Shown piece after piece: positions 1 through 8,745 of a stretch of 64,000 nt of DNA. A program made the translations under genes and the position numbers. How positions within the stretch are numbered: the stretch's first letter is position 1; every line of letters begins with the position of its first letter. The stretch is from contig NZ_CP133018.1 of assembly GCF_030866785.1 (NCBI RefSeq), positions 868,001-932,000 of the forward strand, given 5' to 3'. A model generated the notes under the pieces. That model was given only the letters and a program-made list of their open reading frames with translations, made no database searches and was not told where the DNA came from. Source of the stretch: Agromyces protaetiae. GTDB lineage: Bacteria; Actinomycetota; Actinomycetes; Actinomycetales; Microbacteriaceae.

Positions 1-151
1 CGACGAGCAGGCCGAGATGGTGCCGCTCATGACCCGGCCCGGCGTCATCGCCTACCGGACCGACCTGGTCAGCCCGACCATCAACGCGAACGAGGGCTAC
101 GGCGACATCTTCCGCTACCTCACGGACTTCCGGCTGATCGGGGCCGAGTAG
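1..151 (+). CDS. C-terminal end of a peptide-type ABC transporter substrate-binding protein (partial)
   Basis: The left edge cuts this gene: only the last 49 codons are present, in the frame ending at TAG 149-151. The tail reads like the end of a family 5 (dipeptide/oligopeptide) extracellular binding protein, with a late aromatic segment (YGDIFRYLTDF) and no further domain. The call rests mainly on context: it lies 4 bases upstream of a DppB-type permease and heads the transporter order expected for this class (binding protein, two permeases, two ATPases). Such proteins are lipoproteins that capture the substrate outside the membrane. The signal peptide and most of the protein are outside the window. 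Confidence 0.6.
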   Translation, partial: DEQAEMVPLMTRPGVIAYRTDLVSPTINANEGYGDIFRYLTDFRLIGAE

Positions 152-155
152 TCCC

Positions 156-1337
156 ATGCGTGTCATCCGTTGGCTCCCGGGGAGGCTCCTCAGTGCGCTC
201 GTCGTGCTGCTCGGGGCATCCATCCTGATCTTCGCGGCGGTCAGGAGCCTCCCCGGGGACTTCGCCCAGATCGTGCTCGGCCCGCTCGCCGACGAGGCGC
301 AGCGGGCCGAGCTCCGGGAGACGTTCGGCTTCGACCGGAGCCTGCCCGAGCAGTACCTGCTCTGGCTCGGCAACGCCGCCCGCGGCGACTTCGGCGTCTC
401 GCTCGCGAGCCAGCAGCCCGTGGTCGACGAGCTCCTGTCGCGGCTGCCCGTCACCGCGTTGCTCGCCGCGATGGCCATGCTCATCACGATCGCGATCGGC
501 GTGCCGCTCGGCGTCTACGCCGGCACCCACGCCTCGACCGGGCGCGGCAGCGTCGCGACCCGCATCGTGTCGACGATCGGCATCAGCCTCCCGGAGTTCG
601 TGCTCGGCTGCCTCGTGGTCTTCCTGTTCTCACGGTTCAGCCTCGGGCTCTCGGTCGGCACGTTCGTCTCGCCCACCGCCGACCTCGGCGGCGGGCTCGT
701 CTCGCTGCTGCTGCCCGCGATCGTGCTCTCGATCTTCTGCGTCGCCGCGACTGCGCGCACGACGCGCGATGCCGTGATGAACGTGCTCGTCGAGCCGCAC
801 ATCGCCGCGTCGGTCGCCCGCGGCGAACGCAAGTGGTTCATCGTGCGGCACCACGTGCTGCGGAACGCACTCATCCCCGTGCTCACGCTCACGGCCACGA
901 TCACCGCGGCCCTGCTCGGCGGCACGATCATCGTCGAGCGGGTGTTCAACGTGCCGGGCATCGGCTCGTACCTCGTGCTCGCGCTCGACCGCCGCGACTA
1001 CCCCGTCATCCAGACCACGGTGCTGCTCGCGACCGCCGTGTTCGTGCTGTCGAGCCTCGTCATCGACATCCTCACCGGCATCATCGACCCCCGCGTCTCG
1101 GTCGAGTCGCGCGCGACGGCGCGCGCGAGCCGCCGGGCGCGGCTTCGCGGCCGGCTCGGCGGGAAGGTCGCGACGGATGTCTCGCGGGCAGCGCCGGATC
1201 CCTCGCGGGCGGCGGATTCCTCGCGGGCGCCCCGCGTGGACGCCGCGCAGGACGCCCGGGCGGCTCCCTCGCCGGGCGTCGCGCCCGAGGCATCCGGCCA
1301 GACCGCCGACACCGAGTTGAACGGGAGCCGCGCATGA
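156..1337 (+). CDS. DppB-type ABC transporter permease
   Basis: Inner-membrane permease of a peptide/nickel-type ABC importer (393 aa). An N-terminal membrane helix starts near residue 12, a periplasmic loop with the DppB-typical FGFDRSLPEQY motif follows, and then the BPD_transp_1 domain with about five more helices. The EAA-type cytoplasmic loop (ARGERKWFIVRHHVLRNA) contacts the ATPase. The last 65 or so residues are a low-complexity tail rich in Ser-Arg-Ala, encoded by imperfect repeats of a TCGCGGGCG-containing unit around 1180-1235; most DppB proteins end before it. The start codon follows the binding-protein stop by 4 bases, and the end overlaps the next gene by 4 bases (ATGA), so they are co-translated. 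Confidence 0.9.
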   Translation: MRVIRWLPGRLLSALVVLLGASILIFAAVRSLPGDFAQIVLGPLADEAQRAELRETFGFDRSLPEQYLLWLGNAARGDFGVSLASQQPVVDELLSRLPVTALLAAMAMLITIAIGVPLGVYAGTHASTGRGSVATRIVSTIGISLPEFVLGCLVVFLFSRFSLGLSVGTFVSPTADLGGGLVSLLLPAIVLSIFCVAATARTTRDAVMNVLVEPHIAASVARGERKWFIVRHHVLRNALIPVLTLTATITAALLGGTIIVERVFNVPGIGSYLVLALDRRDYPVIQTTVLLATAVFVLSSLVIDILTGIIDPRVSVESRATARASRRARLRGRLGGKVATDVSRAAPDPSRAADSSRAPRVDAAQDARAAPSPGVAPEASGQTADTELNGSRA

Positions 1338-2218
1338 CCGCCGTGCTGCAGCACACCGCGCGCCGCCGCAACCCGATCGCCCGCGCCTGGGCGTACCTCG
1401 CCTCGTTCGACGGCCTCGCCACCTCTGCCATGTGGACGCTCGCGGTGCTGTTCACGGTCGCCGTGCTCGGTCGACTCTTCGGCCTCGGCGGCAGCCCGAC
1501 GGCGATCGTCGGGCCGCGGCTCGCGCCGCCGTCGCTCGCGTACCCGGCCGGGACCGACAGCCTCGGCCGGTCGCTGCTGCCCCGGCTCATCGAGGGCGTC
1601 ATGACGACGCTGCTGCTGTCCGCGCTCGCCGTGCTGCTGACCGCGGTCATCGCGACCGTGTGCGGCATCGTGGCCGGCTACCGAGGCGGCCGCGTGGGCG
1701 GCACCATCATGCGCATCGGCGACATCCTGTACGCGTTCCCCGCGATCGTGCTCGCGATCCTCATCGCCGCGGTCGTCGGCCCGGGGTACGTGGCCGCGCT
1801 CTGCAGCATCGTGCTCGTGACGGTGCCGCTGATGACCCGGATGGTGGGTCAGGCCGCGCGTCTCGTCGCGCAGCGCGACTTCGTGACCTCGTCGGTCATC
1901 AGCGGCGTGCGCACGCCGACGATCCTCGCGCGGCACATCCTGCGGAACGTCTCGGGCACCGTCGCGGTGCAGGGCACCTACGCCCTGTCGGTCGCGATCC
2001 TCGTCGAGGGCGGGCTGAGCTTCCTCGGGTACGGCGTCCAGCTGCCCGGGGCCTCGCTCGGGCTCCTCGTGCAGGAGGGGACGAGCTACATGGTCACGGC
2101 GCCGTGGCTCATGATCCTGCCCGGCGCGCTCATCGTCATCGCGATCCTCGCCATCAACGTGATCGGCGACAGCCTCCGGGACCGCTTCGAACCGAGAGAA
2201 GTGAGGTCGCTCGAATGA
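1334..2218 (+). CDS. DppC-type ABC transporter permease
   Basis: Second membrane subunit of the peptide-type importer (294 aa), partner of the preceding DppB-like protein. It has the DppC layout: a cytoplasmic N terminus, a first helix near residues 38-55, a periplasmic segment containing GTDSLGRSLLPRLIEG (typical of DppC), and a five-helix permease domain with an EAA-like loop (VISGVRTPTILARHILRN). The start is the ATG at 1334 that overlaps the previous stop (ATGA); the open frame runs much further upstream but only antisense to, or shifted from, the dppB-like gene. It ends in a 4-base overlap with the first ATPase gene. Confidence 0.9.
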   Translation: MTAVLQHTARRRNPIARAWAYLASFDGLATSAMWTLAVLFTVAVLGRLFGLGGSPTAIVGPRLAPPSLAYPAGTDSLGRSLLPRLIEGVMTTLLLSALAVLLTAVIATVCGIVAGYRGGRVGGTIMRIGDILYAFPAIVLAILIAAVVGPGYVAALCSIVLVTVPLMTRMVGQAARLVAQRDFVTSSVISGVRTPTILARHILRNVSGTVAVQGTYALSVAILVEGGLSFLGYGVQLPGASLGLLVQEGTSYMVTAPWLMILPGALIVIAILAINVIGDSLRDRFEPREVRSLE

Positions 2219-3057
2219 CCGCCACGCACACCTCGAGCGCCGTGCTGGAGGTCCGCGACCTCGTCGTGGAGTACCAGACCGGCGGCACCGTCGTCCGCGC
2301 CCTCGACGGCGCGAACCTCGTGGTCGGTGCGGGCGAGACCGTCGGGCTCGTCGGCGAGTCCGGATCGGGGAAGTCCACGCTCGGCTCCGTCATCGGCCGC
2401 CTGCTCCCCGGGAACGCGACGTACCCGCGCGGCAGCGTGCACGTCGAGGGCCAGGACGTGCTCGCGCTCGACCGGGACGAGATCCGGGCGCTCAGGCGCG
2501 ACTGCCTCGGGTTCATCCCGCAGGACCCGGTCGCCGCACTCGACCCGACCATGCGCGTCGGCCGGCAGCTCGAGCTCGCGCTGCGCGGACTGCCGACGGC
2601 GAGGGCCGACCTCGTCGGCCACCTGGAACGCGTGCGCATGCGCGATCCCGAGCGCGTGCTGCGGCTGTTCCCGCACGAGATCTCGGGCGGCATGGCGCAA
2701 CGCGTCATGATCGCGATCACCATGGCGAGGGCGCCGCGGGTGCTCGTCGCCGACGAGCCGACCGCCGCGCTCGACAGCAACGTGCGCGGCGAGGTCACCA
2801 AGCTCATCTTCGGACTCGCGAAGGACGCGGGGACGACCGTGCTCTGGCTCAGCCACGACCTGCGATCGGTCGGCCGCTGGTGCGAGCGGGTCGCCGTCAT
2901 GTACGGCGGGAAGGTCGTCGAAGACGGGCCCGCGGCGCGGGTGCTCGGGAGTCCGACGCATCCGTACACGAAGGCGCTCGCCGCAGCCGACCCCGCGCTC
3001 GCCGCACCCGGCCAGCGCATCGAGACCGTCGGCATGGAGGTGGTGGACATTGGCTGA
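2215..3057 (+). CDS. DppD-type ABC transporter ATP-binding protein
   Basis: Cytoplasmic ATPase of the peptide importer (280 aa). Walker A GESGSGKS at residues 48-55, signature ISGGM after LFPHE, Walker B VLVADEPTAALD, and switch His in WLSHDL are all present. The C-terminal oligopeptide/dipeptide extension (SPTHPYTKALAAADP) marks the DppD/OppD class rather than a sugar or amino-acid ATPase. The start ATG at 2215 overlaps the permease stop, with GAGG nearby upstream, and the gene overlaps the second ATPase by 8 bases. The two ATPases presumably act as a heterodimer on the permease pair. Confidence 0.92.
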   Translation: MTATHTSSAVLEVRDLVVEYQTGGTVVRALDGANLVVGAGETVGLVGESGSGKSTLGSVIGRLLPGNATYPRGSVHVEGQDVLALDRDEIRALRRDCLGFIPQDPVAALDPTMRVGRQLELALRGLPTARADLVGHLERVRMRDPERVLRLFPHEISGGMAQRVMIAITMARAPRVLVADEPTAALDSNVRGEVTKLIFGLAKDAGTTVLWLSHDLRSVGRWCERVAVMYGGKVVEDGPAARVLGSPTHPYTKALAAADPALAAPGQRIETVGMEVVDIG

Positions 3058-3817
3058 CACCGTGATGGAGCTCGACAACGTGAGCACCGTCTTCAGCACG
3101 GGCTGGGGCCGCAACCGCCGGGACCTGGTCGCCATGGACCACGTCACGTTCGCGGTGCGTGCGGGCGAGACCGTCGGGCTCGTCGGCGAATCGGGCTCGG
3201 GCAAGAGCACGACCGCCGCCGTCGCGCTCGGGCTCCGCGAACCCACCTCAGGGACGGTCCGCTTCCTCGGCAAGCCGTTCGAAGCGGGCGCGCGGGGGCG
3301 GCGCGCACGACTCGGCCAGATCCAGACCGTGCCGCAGAATCCGTCGTGGTCGCTGAACCCGCGACTGCCCGTCGGCCTCTCGGTGGCCGAGCCGCTCGCG
3401 GCACTCGACCGGTCGACCCTCGGCAGCCACGGCGCCGCGGTCGAGCGGATGCTCCGCGACGTGCGCCTCGACCCGGTCCTCGCCGGCCGGTACCCGCACG
3501 AGCTCTCCGGCGGACAACGCCAGCGCATCGCGATCGCCCGCGCACTCGTCACCAAGCCGAGGTTCATCGTGTTCGACGAGGCCGTGAGCGCGCTCGACGT
3601 GTCGGTGCAGGCGCAGATCCTGAACCTCATCGGCGACCTGCAGGCCGAGCACGGCTTCGGTGCGCTGTTCATCTCGCACGACCTCGCGGCCGTGCGCTAC
3701 CTCGCCGACCGCATCGCGGTCATGCGACTCGGCGAGATCGTCGAGCTCGCCGACACCGAGCGGTTCTACGAGACCCCGCAGCACGAATACTCGCGTCAAC
3801 TCCTGGAGGCACTGTGA
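3050..3817 (+). CDS. DppF-type ABC transporter ATP-binding protein
   Basis: Second ATPase of the importer (255 aa) with Walker A GESGSGKST, signature LSGGQRQR, Walker B FIVFDEAVSALD and the switch His in ISHDL. The usual Pro of the DEP motif is Ala (DEA), which is common in this subclass. A TTG at 3050 is the likely start because GGAGG lies 9 bases before it; GTG 3062 and ATG 3065 are in-frame alternatives. The reading frame overlaps the previous gene by 8 bases and the following peptidase gene by 4 bases, tying transporter and peptidases into one transcription unit. Confidence 0.9.
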   Translation: MADTVMELDNVSTVFSTGWGRNRRDLVAMDHVTFAVRAGETVGLVGESGSGKSTTAAVALGLREPTSGTVRFLGKPFEAGARGRRARLGQIQTVPQNPSWSLNPRLPVGLSVAEPLAALDRSTLGSHGAAVERMLRDVRLDPVLAGRYPHELSGGQRQRIAIARALVTKPRFIVFDEAVSALDVSVQAQILNLIGDLQAEHGFGALFISHDLAAVRYLADRIAVMRLGEIVELADTERFYETPQHEYSRQLLEAL

Positions 3818-4878
3818 CCGAGACCACCACCCCCGCGGCCACCGAGGCACGATTGGCAGGCGTTCCCGACTGGGGCGACCGGCCGACCAACCGCGATCTC
3901 ACGCTCGAGCCGCGCACCGGGACCGGCATCGATGTGACCGGCGCCCCCGCCGAGTTCGTCGAGTACGACTTCCCGGGCGTCGAGGTCGGCACGGCCGAGT
4001 ACCCCGAAGGGCCGACGGGGGTGACCGTGCTGCACCTCCCGGCGGGCGCGCGGCTCGCGATCGACGCGCGGGGAGGCGCGATCGGCATGAGCAACGGGTT
4101 CGAGTACTTCGCGCACGCGATCTGCCTCACGGGCGGCTCGGTCTATGGCCTGTCGGCCGGGTCGGGGGTCGCCGACGAGCTGCGCGCCCGCGGCGGCAAC
4201 CGCGGCGCGGTCGACGACCTCAAGCTCGTCTCGACGGCGGTCATCTACGACTACTCGGCGCGCGACACCGCGGTGTATCCGGATGCCCCGCTCGGGCGCG
4301 CGGCCACTCGTGCCGCCGCACACGGCCGCGTGCCGGTGGGCCGGGTCGGAGCGGGTGCGACCGCATCCGCGGGGAAGATCGACTACGCACGGACCGAGCT
4401 CACGGGCCAGGGTGCCGCGTTCGGGCAGATCGGGCACGTGAAGGTCCTCGTCGTCACGGTCCCGAATCCGGTCGGCGTGATCGTCGACCGCGACGGCGAG
4501 GTCGTCCGCGGCAACTACGACGTCGTGACCGGCGAGCGCCGGCGGCTCGAGCCCGACTACGTCGAGGCGATCGCGCGGTCGCAGGCGCCGCGCGCGGAGC
4601 GCGGGAACACCACGCTCACCGCCGTCATCACGAACGTGAGGCTCAGCGATCGCGAACTCGTCCATTTCGGGCGGCAGGTGCACTCGTCGATGAACCGGGG
4701 CATCCAGCCGTTCCACACGGCGCTCGACGGCGACACGCTGTTCGCGCTGACGACCGACGAGGTCGACCTCACCCCGCACATCCCGGCCGAGGACGACGAC
4801 GCGCCGGTGAACTCCATCGCGGTCGGCGCGCTCGCGTCCGAGCTGGCCTGGGACGCGATCCTGCGAGCGGCCAGATGA
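3814..4878 (+). CDS. P1-family (S58, DmpA-like) aminopeptidase
   Basis: N-terminal-nucleophile hydrolase of the P1/DmpA family (354 aa). Family members remove N-terminal residues from peptides, including D- and beta-amino-acid amides, and mature by cutting themselves into alpha and beta chains. Visible marks are GPTGVT near residue 66, DARGGAIG, the GGSVYGL stretch, VGAGATASAGK and the predicted self-cleavage point at N265-T266 in GNTTL, leaving Thr as nucleophile. GTG 3814 overlaps the ATPase stop (GTGA). No signal peptide is seen, so it should act on imported peptides in the cytoplasm. It is followed closely by a paralogue. Confidence 0.85.
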   Translation: MTETTTPAATEARLAGVPDWGDRPTNRDLTLEPRTGTGIDVTGAPAEFVEYDFPGVEVGTAEYPEGPTGVTVLHLPAGARLAIDARGGAIGMSNGFEYFAHAICLTGGSVYGLSAGSGVADELRARGGNRGAVDDLKLVSTAVIYDYSARDTAVYPDAPLGRAATRAAAHGRVPVGRVGAGATASAGKIDYARTELTGQGAAFGQIGHVKVLVVTVPNPVGVIVDRDGEVVRGNYDVVTGERRRLEPDYVEAIARSQAPRAERGNTTLTAVITNVRLSDRELVHFGRQVHSSMNRGIQPFHTALDGDTLFALTTDEVDLTPHIPAEDDDAPVNSIAVGALASELAWDAILRAAR

Positions 4879-4925
4879 GCGCGCCGCTGGGGAACGCAGG
4901 CATCACCACCGAACAGGAGACCAGC

Positions 4926-5981
4926 ATGACCGGCAGCACCGTCGAGCCGACCGCTGACGACGGGGTCGCTCACCGCCTGACGCCACCGCCCTACTGGGGC
5001 GATCGTGTCGGCAACGACGACGTCGAGTTGGTGCCCGTGCACGGGCCCGGCCGGGCCGACGTGCCGTTCGACTTCCCGGGTGTGAGCGTCGGCACCGCCG
5101 AGTACGCCGAAGGGCCGACCGGCGCGACCGTCATCTCGATTCCCGCGGGCGTGCGCACCTCGGTCGACGCGCGTGGCGGCGCCATCGGCATCATCGGGCG
5201 CTACGAGGAGTTCAACCACGCGATCTGCTTCGCGGGCGGATCGGCCTACGGGCTCGCGGCCGCGACCGGCGTCGACGAGGCCCTGCTCGAGGAACGTCGC
5301 GGCCGCGTCGGCTGGCAGGATCTGCTGTCGGCGTCGGGAGCGGTCATCTACGACCTCGCCGCACGTGACACGGGCATCGTGCCGGATGCCGCACTCGGGC
5401 GCGCGGCGCTCGCCGCGGCGCGCAGCGACGCGATCGCGGTCGGCAGGGTCGGCGCGGGCGTCGCCGCATCAGCCGGGAAGATCGACCTCGCGCGGTGCGA
5501 GTTCTCGGGTCAAGGGGCGGCGTTCCGGCAGATCGGCGCGATCCGGATCCTCGTGGTCACGGTCGTCAACCCCGTCGGCGTCATCGTCGACCGCGACGGC
5601 ACCGTGATCCGCGGCAACTATGACCGCGAGACCGGCGAGCGGCGGCTGCCGGTGCTCGACTACGAGGCCGCGCTGCTCGCGGGCGAGCAGCCGACGACCG
5701 CCGCGGGCAACACGACCGTGACGGCCGTCCTCACCAACGTGAAGCTCGACGACAAGGAGCTGCGGCTGTTCGGGCGTCAGGTGCACAGCTCGATGCACCG
5801 TGCCATCCAGCCCTTCCACACCAACCACGACGGCGACACGCTGTTCGCGATGACGACCGACGAGGTCGACCTGCCGCCCGCCGGCAGCACCCGGCTCGGT
5901 GAGCAGGCGATCAACTCGATCGCGCTCGCCTCGGTCGCCTCCGAGGTGGCCTGGGACGCCGTGCTCGAGGCCGGCCGATGA
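4926..5981 (+). CDS. P1-family (S58, DmpA-like) aminopeptidase, second copy
   Basis: Paralogue of the preceding gene (351 aa) with the same order of motifs: YWGDR near residue 23, EGPTGAT, DARGGAIGI, GGSAYGL, VGAGVAASAGK and the predicted autoprocessing bond N262-T263 in GNTTV. The ATG at 4926 has an AGGAGA ribosome site 7 bases upstream. Tandem duplication with considerable divergence, especially in the N-terminal 25 residues and in the segment after IYDLAARD, suggests the two enzymes take different peptides or form mixed oligomers. It lies in the transporter operon, 47 bases downstream of its sister. Confidence 0.85.
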   Translation: MTGSTVEPTADDGVAHRLTPPPYWGDRVGNDDVELVPVHGPGRADVPFDFPGVSVGTAEYAEGPTGATVISIPAGVRTSVDARGGAIGIIGRYEEFNHAICFAGGSAYGLAAATGVDEALLEERRGRVGWQDLLSASGAVIYDLAARDTGIVPDAALGRAALAAARSDAIAVGRVGAGVAASAGKIDLARCEFSGQGAAFRQIGAIRILVVTVVNPVGVIVDRDGTVIRGNYDRETGERRLPVLDYEAALLAGEQPTTAAGNTTVTAVLTNVKLDDKELRLFGRQVHSSMHRAIQPFHTNHDGDTLFAMTTDEVDLPPAGSTRLGEQAINSIALASVASEVAWDAVLEAGR

Positions 5982-6093
5982 CGGCGTCGATGCGCCTGCG
6001 GCACGCGCCCGAGACATCCGTCGCCCCGTCCCCAGCCGGCCCGAGCCGGCCGGCCAGCCAACGCCCGCCCGCCATCCAGAGGAGACCCCGCGC

Positions 6094-7170
6094 ATGACCG
6101 TCCGCCGTTTCGAGACCGACGAGCTCGACCCGTACGCGCGGGGCGTCGCGCTCGGCCGGTTCGGCGCCGACGAGATCGCGGCGAACGTCGCCGGCTACTC
6201 CGAGCTGTTCGAGGTCGTCGGCGTGCAGCCGGGCGACCTTCCCAGGCTCGGCCGAGAGGCCGCCGAGCAGATCGCGGCGTGGGCACCCGACCTCGCCACC
6301 GAGCTCCGCGGCCAGGCCGACGGTGCGGGACTCGAGCTGTGGCAGCTCGGCATGCTGAACGCGCGCACCGAGATCCTCGCGACCGTCGGCGCGATCGGCG
6401 AGGGGGAGTGCTCGACCTCGGTCGTGCTGCCCGAGGCGGGGCCGCCCCGCACCGTGCAGACCTGGGACTGGCACGACGTCTCCAACGACGACACACTCGT
6501 CGTTCGCTACCTCGCCCGGCCAGGGCATGAGGTGCGGTACTTCACCGAGTTCGGCATCCTCGGCAAGATCGGCGTGAACAGCGCCGGGCTCGGCGTGCAC
6601 TTCAACATCCTCAACCACGCGAACGACGGCGACGGCATCGGCGTGCCCGTGCACGCGGTCGCCCGGCAGCTGCTCGAACAGGCGACCTCGCTCGACGAGG
6701 CGATCGAGATCGCCAGGTCGGCGTCGGTCACGGCATCGACGGTGCTCACGATCGTCGCCTACCGCGACGGGCGATCGGATGCCGCGTGCGTCGAGCTCAG
6801 CTCGGGCGGCACCGCCGTCGTGCGGCCGACCGGCGACGGGGTGCTGCTGCACACCAACCACTTCCTCGACGACGCCCTCGCCGGCGGCGAGATGGTTCCG
6901 GACACGTCGAGCACGTACCCGCGACTCGAACACCTGCGCGACCGGCTCGGCGCGCTCACGTCCATGGACGCGGTCGAACGGGCGGGCGTCGGCATGCTCG
7001 TGCACGAGGCCGACGGGGCGCCGGTGTGCTGCCACCCGGACCCCGCACTGTCGTTCGAGCACCGCTGGCAGACCCTGCTCACCATCTCGCTCGACGTGGA
7101 AGGCGGGCACCTGCAGTTCCACGAGGGCGGGCCGTGCACGGTGACGCGCGACTCGTGGCAGGTGTTCTGA
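6094..7170 (+). CDS. C45-family peptidase / acyltransferase-like Ntn hydrolase
   Basis: Ntn hydrolase of the C45 family (358 aa), related to isopenicillin N acyltransferase and acid-ceramidase-type amidases that cleave or transfer acyl groups on amide bonds. The likely nucleophile is Cys106 in GEGECSTS, exposed by self-cleavage before the Cys; further family marks are TWDWH near residue 115, the NSAGLGVHFN segment and the HTNHFL motif. ATG 6094 follows GAGGAGA. The gene lies 112 bases after the second P1 peptidase on the same strand, so it is probably part of the same catabolic unit. The actual substrate cannot be read from sequence. Confidence 0.8.
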   Translation: MTVRRFETDELDPYARGVALGRFGADEIAANVAGYSELFEVVGVQPGDLPRLGREAAEQIAAWAPDLATELRGQADGAGLELWQLGMLNARTEILATVGAIGEGECSTSVVLPEAGPPRTVQTWDWHDVSNDDTLVVRYLARPGHEVRYFTEFGILGKIGVNSAGLGVHFNILNHANDGDGIGVPVHAVARQLLEQATSLDEAIEIARSASVTASTVLTIVAYRDGRSDAACVELSSGGTAVVRPTGDGVLLHTNHFLDDALAGGEMVPDTSSTYPRLEHLRDRLGALTSMDAVERAGVGMLVHEADGAPVCCHPDPALSFEHRWQTLLTISLDVEGGHLQFHEGGPCTVTRDSWQVF

Positions 7171-7213
7171 GGCGGTCGAGCCTGACACAATGACGGAAAC
7201 CTTGGGAGGACAC

Positions 7214-8200
7214 GTGGCCGCGACCATCGTGGACGTTGCGCGGGAGGCCGGGGTCTCGAAGACCACGGCCTCCGATGCGCTGCGCGGTCACGGCCGGGTG
7301 TCGGATGCCACGCGGCAGGCCGTGCTCGTCGCGGCCCGCAACCTCGGGTACTCGATCAACCGCTCGGCGCGGTCGCTGCGCACGCAGACGACGGGTGCGA
7401 TCGGGCTGTACATCCCGCAGGTGCTCGTGCGCAGCGAGCACTACATGTCGTTCGTCTACGGCGTGGTGAACGAGGCGGCGGGCTCCGACTACGACGTGAC
7501 CGTCATCGTCGCGGGCGAGGAGGCACGGCCGAACTACGCGCCGCACGTCGACGGGCTCGTGCTGATCGACCCCGTCGAAGACGACCCCATGGTCGAGCGG
7601 CTCACGTCGACGGGGCTGCCGGTGGTCTCATCCGAGCGGTTCCCGAGCGGGCGGCAGCCCGCGGGGGTCGTCTGGTCGGACCACGGGCGCTACGCCCGCG
7701 AACTCCTCGACCATCTCGCCGCGCGCGGCGCCCGCCGTCCCGCGCTCATCGGGTCGACCACGGTGTCGGACTGGTCGATGCGCATCCAGGGCGCGTACCG
7801 CGCGTGGTGCCGGCTCGCGGGCGTCGAGCCCGTCATCGCGGTCGCGCCGTTCGGTGCCGACGCCTCGCTCATCCAGCGTGAGGCGGGCGCCATGCTCGCG
7901 GGTGAGACCGGTGTCGATGCGCTGATCGGCGCCGGTGACGGCGTCGCCGCGGCGGTCGCGCCCACCCTCACCGCGGCCGGGCACGTGATCGGCGAGGACT
8001 TCCTGTTGGCGTCGTGCGTCGACAGCAGCGCGCTGCAGGTGCTGAACCCCGCGGTGACCGCGATCGACACCAAGGGCGGCGAGGCGGGCGTCGCGTGCGC
8101 ACGGATGTTGTTCGAGCTGCTGCGCGGCGACGCCGACCGCGGCACGAGCCTCGAGCTGCCGCTCGAGCTGCTCATCCGCGAATCCACCCGCGGGCGCTGA
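7214..8200 (+). CDS. LacI-family transcriptional regulator
   Basis: Repressor-type regulator (328 aa) with an N-terminal LacI helix-turn-helix (IVDVAREAGVSKTTASDALRG) and a periplasmic-binding-protein-like effector domain (about residues 60-325). The GTG at 7214 is chosen because GGGAGGA lies 3 bases upstream; the longer frame from ATG 7190 would put that ribosome site inside the coding region. It sits 43 bases after the C45 gene and probably controls the transporter/peptidase unit. LacI-type regulators usually sense sugars, so their use beside a peptide importer is less common, and the ligand is unknown. Confidence 0.85.
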   Translation: MAATIVDVAREAGVSKTTASDALRGHGRVSDATRQAVLVAARNLGYSINRSARSLRTQTTGAIGLYIPQVLVRSEHYMSFVYGVVNEAAGSDYDVTVIVAGEEARPNYAPHVDGLVLIDPVEDDPMVERLTSTGLPVVSSERFPSGRQPAGVVWSDHGRYARELLDHLAARGARRPALIGSTTVSDWSMRIQGAYRAWCRLAGVEPVIAVAPFGADASLIQREAGAMLAGETGVDALIGAGDGVAAAVAPTLTAAGHVIGEDFLLASCVDSSALQVLNPAVTAIDTKGGEAGVACARMLFELLRGDADRGTSLELPLELLIRESTRGR

Positions 8201-8206
8201 CCGCTC

Positions 8207-8340
8207 GGAGCCGTGCCGGGCCGTGCCGGGGTCGTGCCGGGGTCGTGCCGCTCAGGTTGGGTCGGGCCGTGCCGTGCCGTGCCGGGTCGGGCCGGGCTGT
8301 GCCGGATCGGGTCGCGCCGGTCAGGTCGGGTCGGATTCGA
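8207..8340 (+). repeat. Low-complexity GC-rich tandem repeat
   Basis: Irregular reiteration of GTGCCGG/GGTCGGG units (about 130 bases) between two converging genes. It forms no clean hairpin. The 3' end of the minus-strand gene that stops at 8321 dips into it. Slippage-prone; its function, if any, may be transcription termination. Confidence 0.6.
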
Positions 8341-8668
8341 CCGCGGGGGAGTCGGCGTCGCGCTGGTCGGGCCAGCGCCAGCGGCGGGGGCGGTCGGCGA
8401 TGCGCTCGCCGCGGAGGCGGGCGTCGACGTACTTCATGACGAGGCCGGCCGCGATGAGCGCGGCGCCGAGCGGCGGCAGCACCGCGCGAGCGATCGTCAG
8501 CACGAGGTTGAGGAGCTCTGCCGCGGTCGACCACTCGGGAGAGTTGGGCAGGAACATCGCATTGAGGATCGGGGGCGAGATCGCGATGAGCAGCGCGCCG
8601 CCCACGGCGAGACCGATGCCCCACCAGATCGTCGTCGTCGGCATCGAGTCGAGGCGCATGCAGTGCAT
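8321..8668 (-). CDS. Small hypothetical membrane protein
   Basis: 115 aa, family not recognised. Two hydrophobic helices are visible (about residues 15-35 and 53-78), separated by a short extracytoplasmic loop with PNSPEWS, followed by a basic and then acidic cytoplasmic tail (RGERIADRPRRWRWPD). Start choice is uncertain: ATGs at 8668, 8659 and 8644 are all in frame and none has a good ribosome site. The gene converges on the LacI-type gene, and its tail runs into the GC-rich repeat. Confidence 0.6.
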   Translation of the reverse strand: MHCMRLDSMPTTTIWWGIGLAVGGALLIAISPPILNAMFLPNSPEWSTAAELLNLVLTIARAVLPPLGAALIAAGLVMKYVDARLRGERIADRPRRWRWPDQRDADSPAVESDPT

Positions 8669-8745
8669 CCTAGTAGCCGTGGTGGTCCGCTGGGTTGGGT
8701 GCCAGGCGGCCGGGGGCATGGCCCCTGACCGGGGGCCGGCACGGC

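Noticed and set aside
7190..7213. Eight-codon longer LacI-type protein from ATG 7190
   Set aside because: The GGGAGGA ribosome site would then lie within the coding region; GTG 7214 has it at the right distance.
8207..8340. A transcription attenuator or riboswitch
   Set aside because: The stretch is a slippage-type GC repeat between converging genes, without conserved helices or a downstream gene to control.
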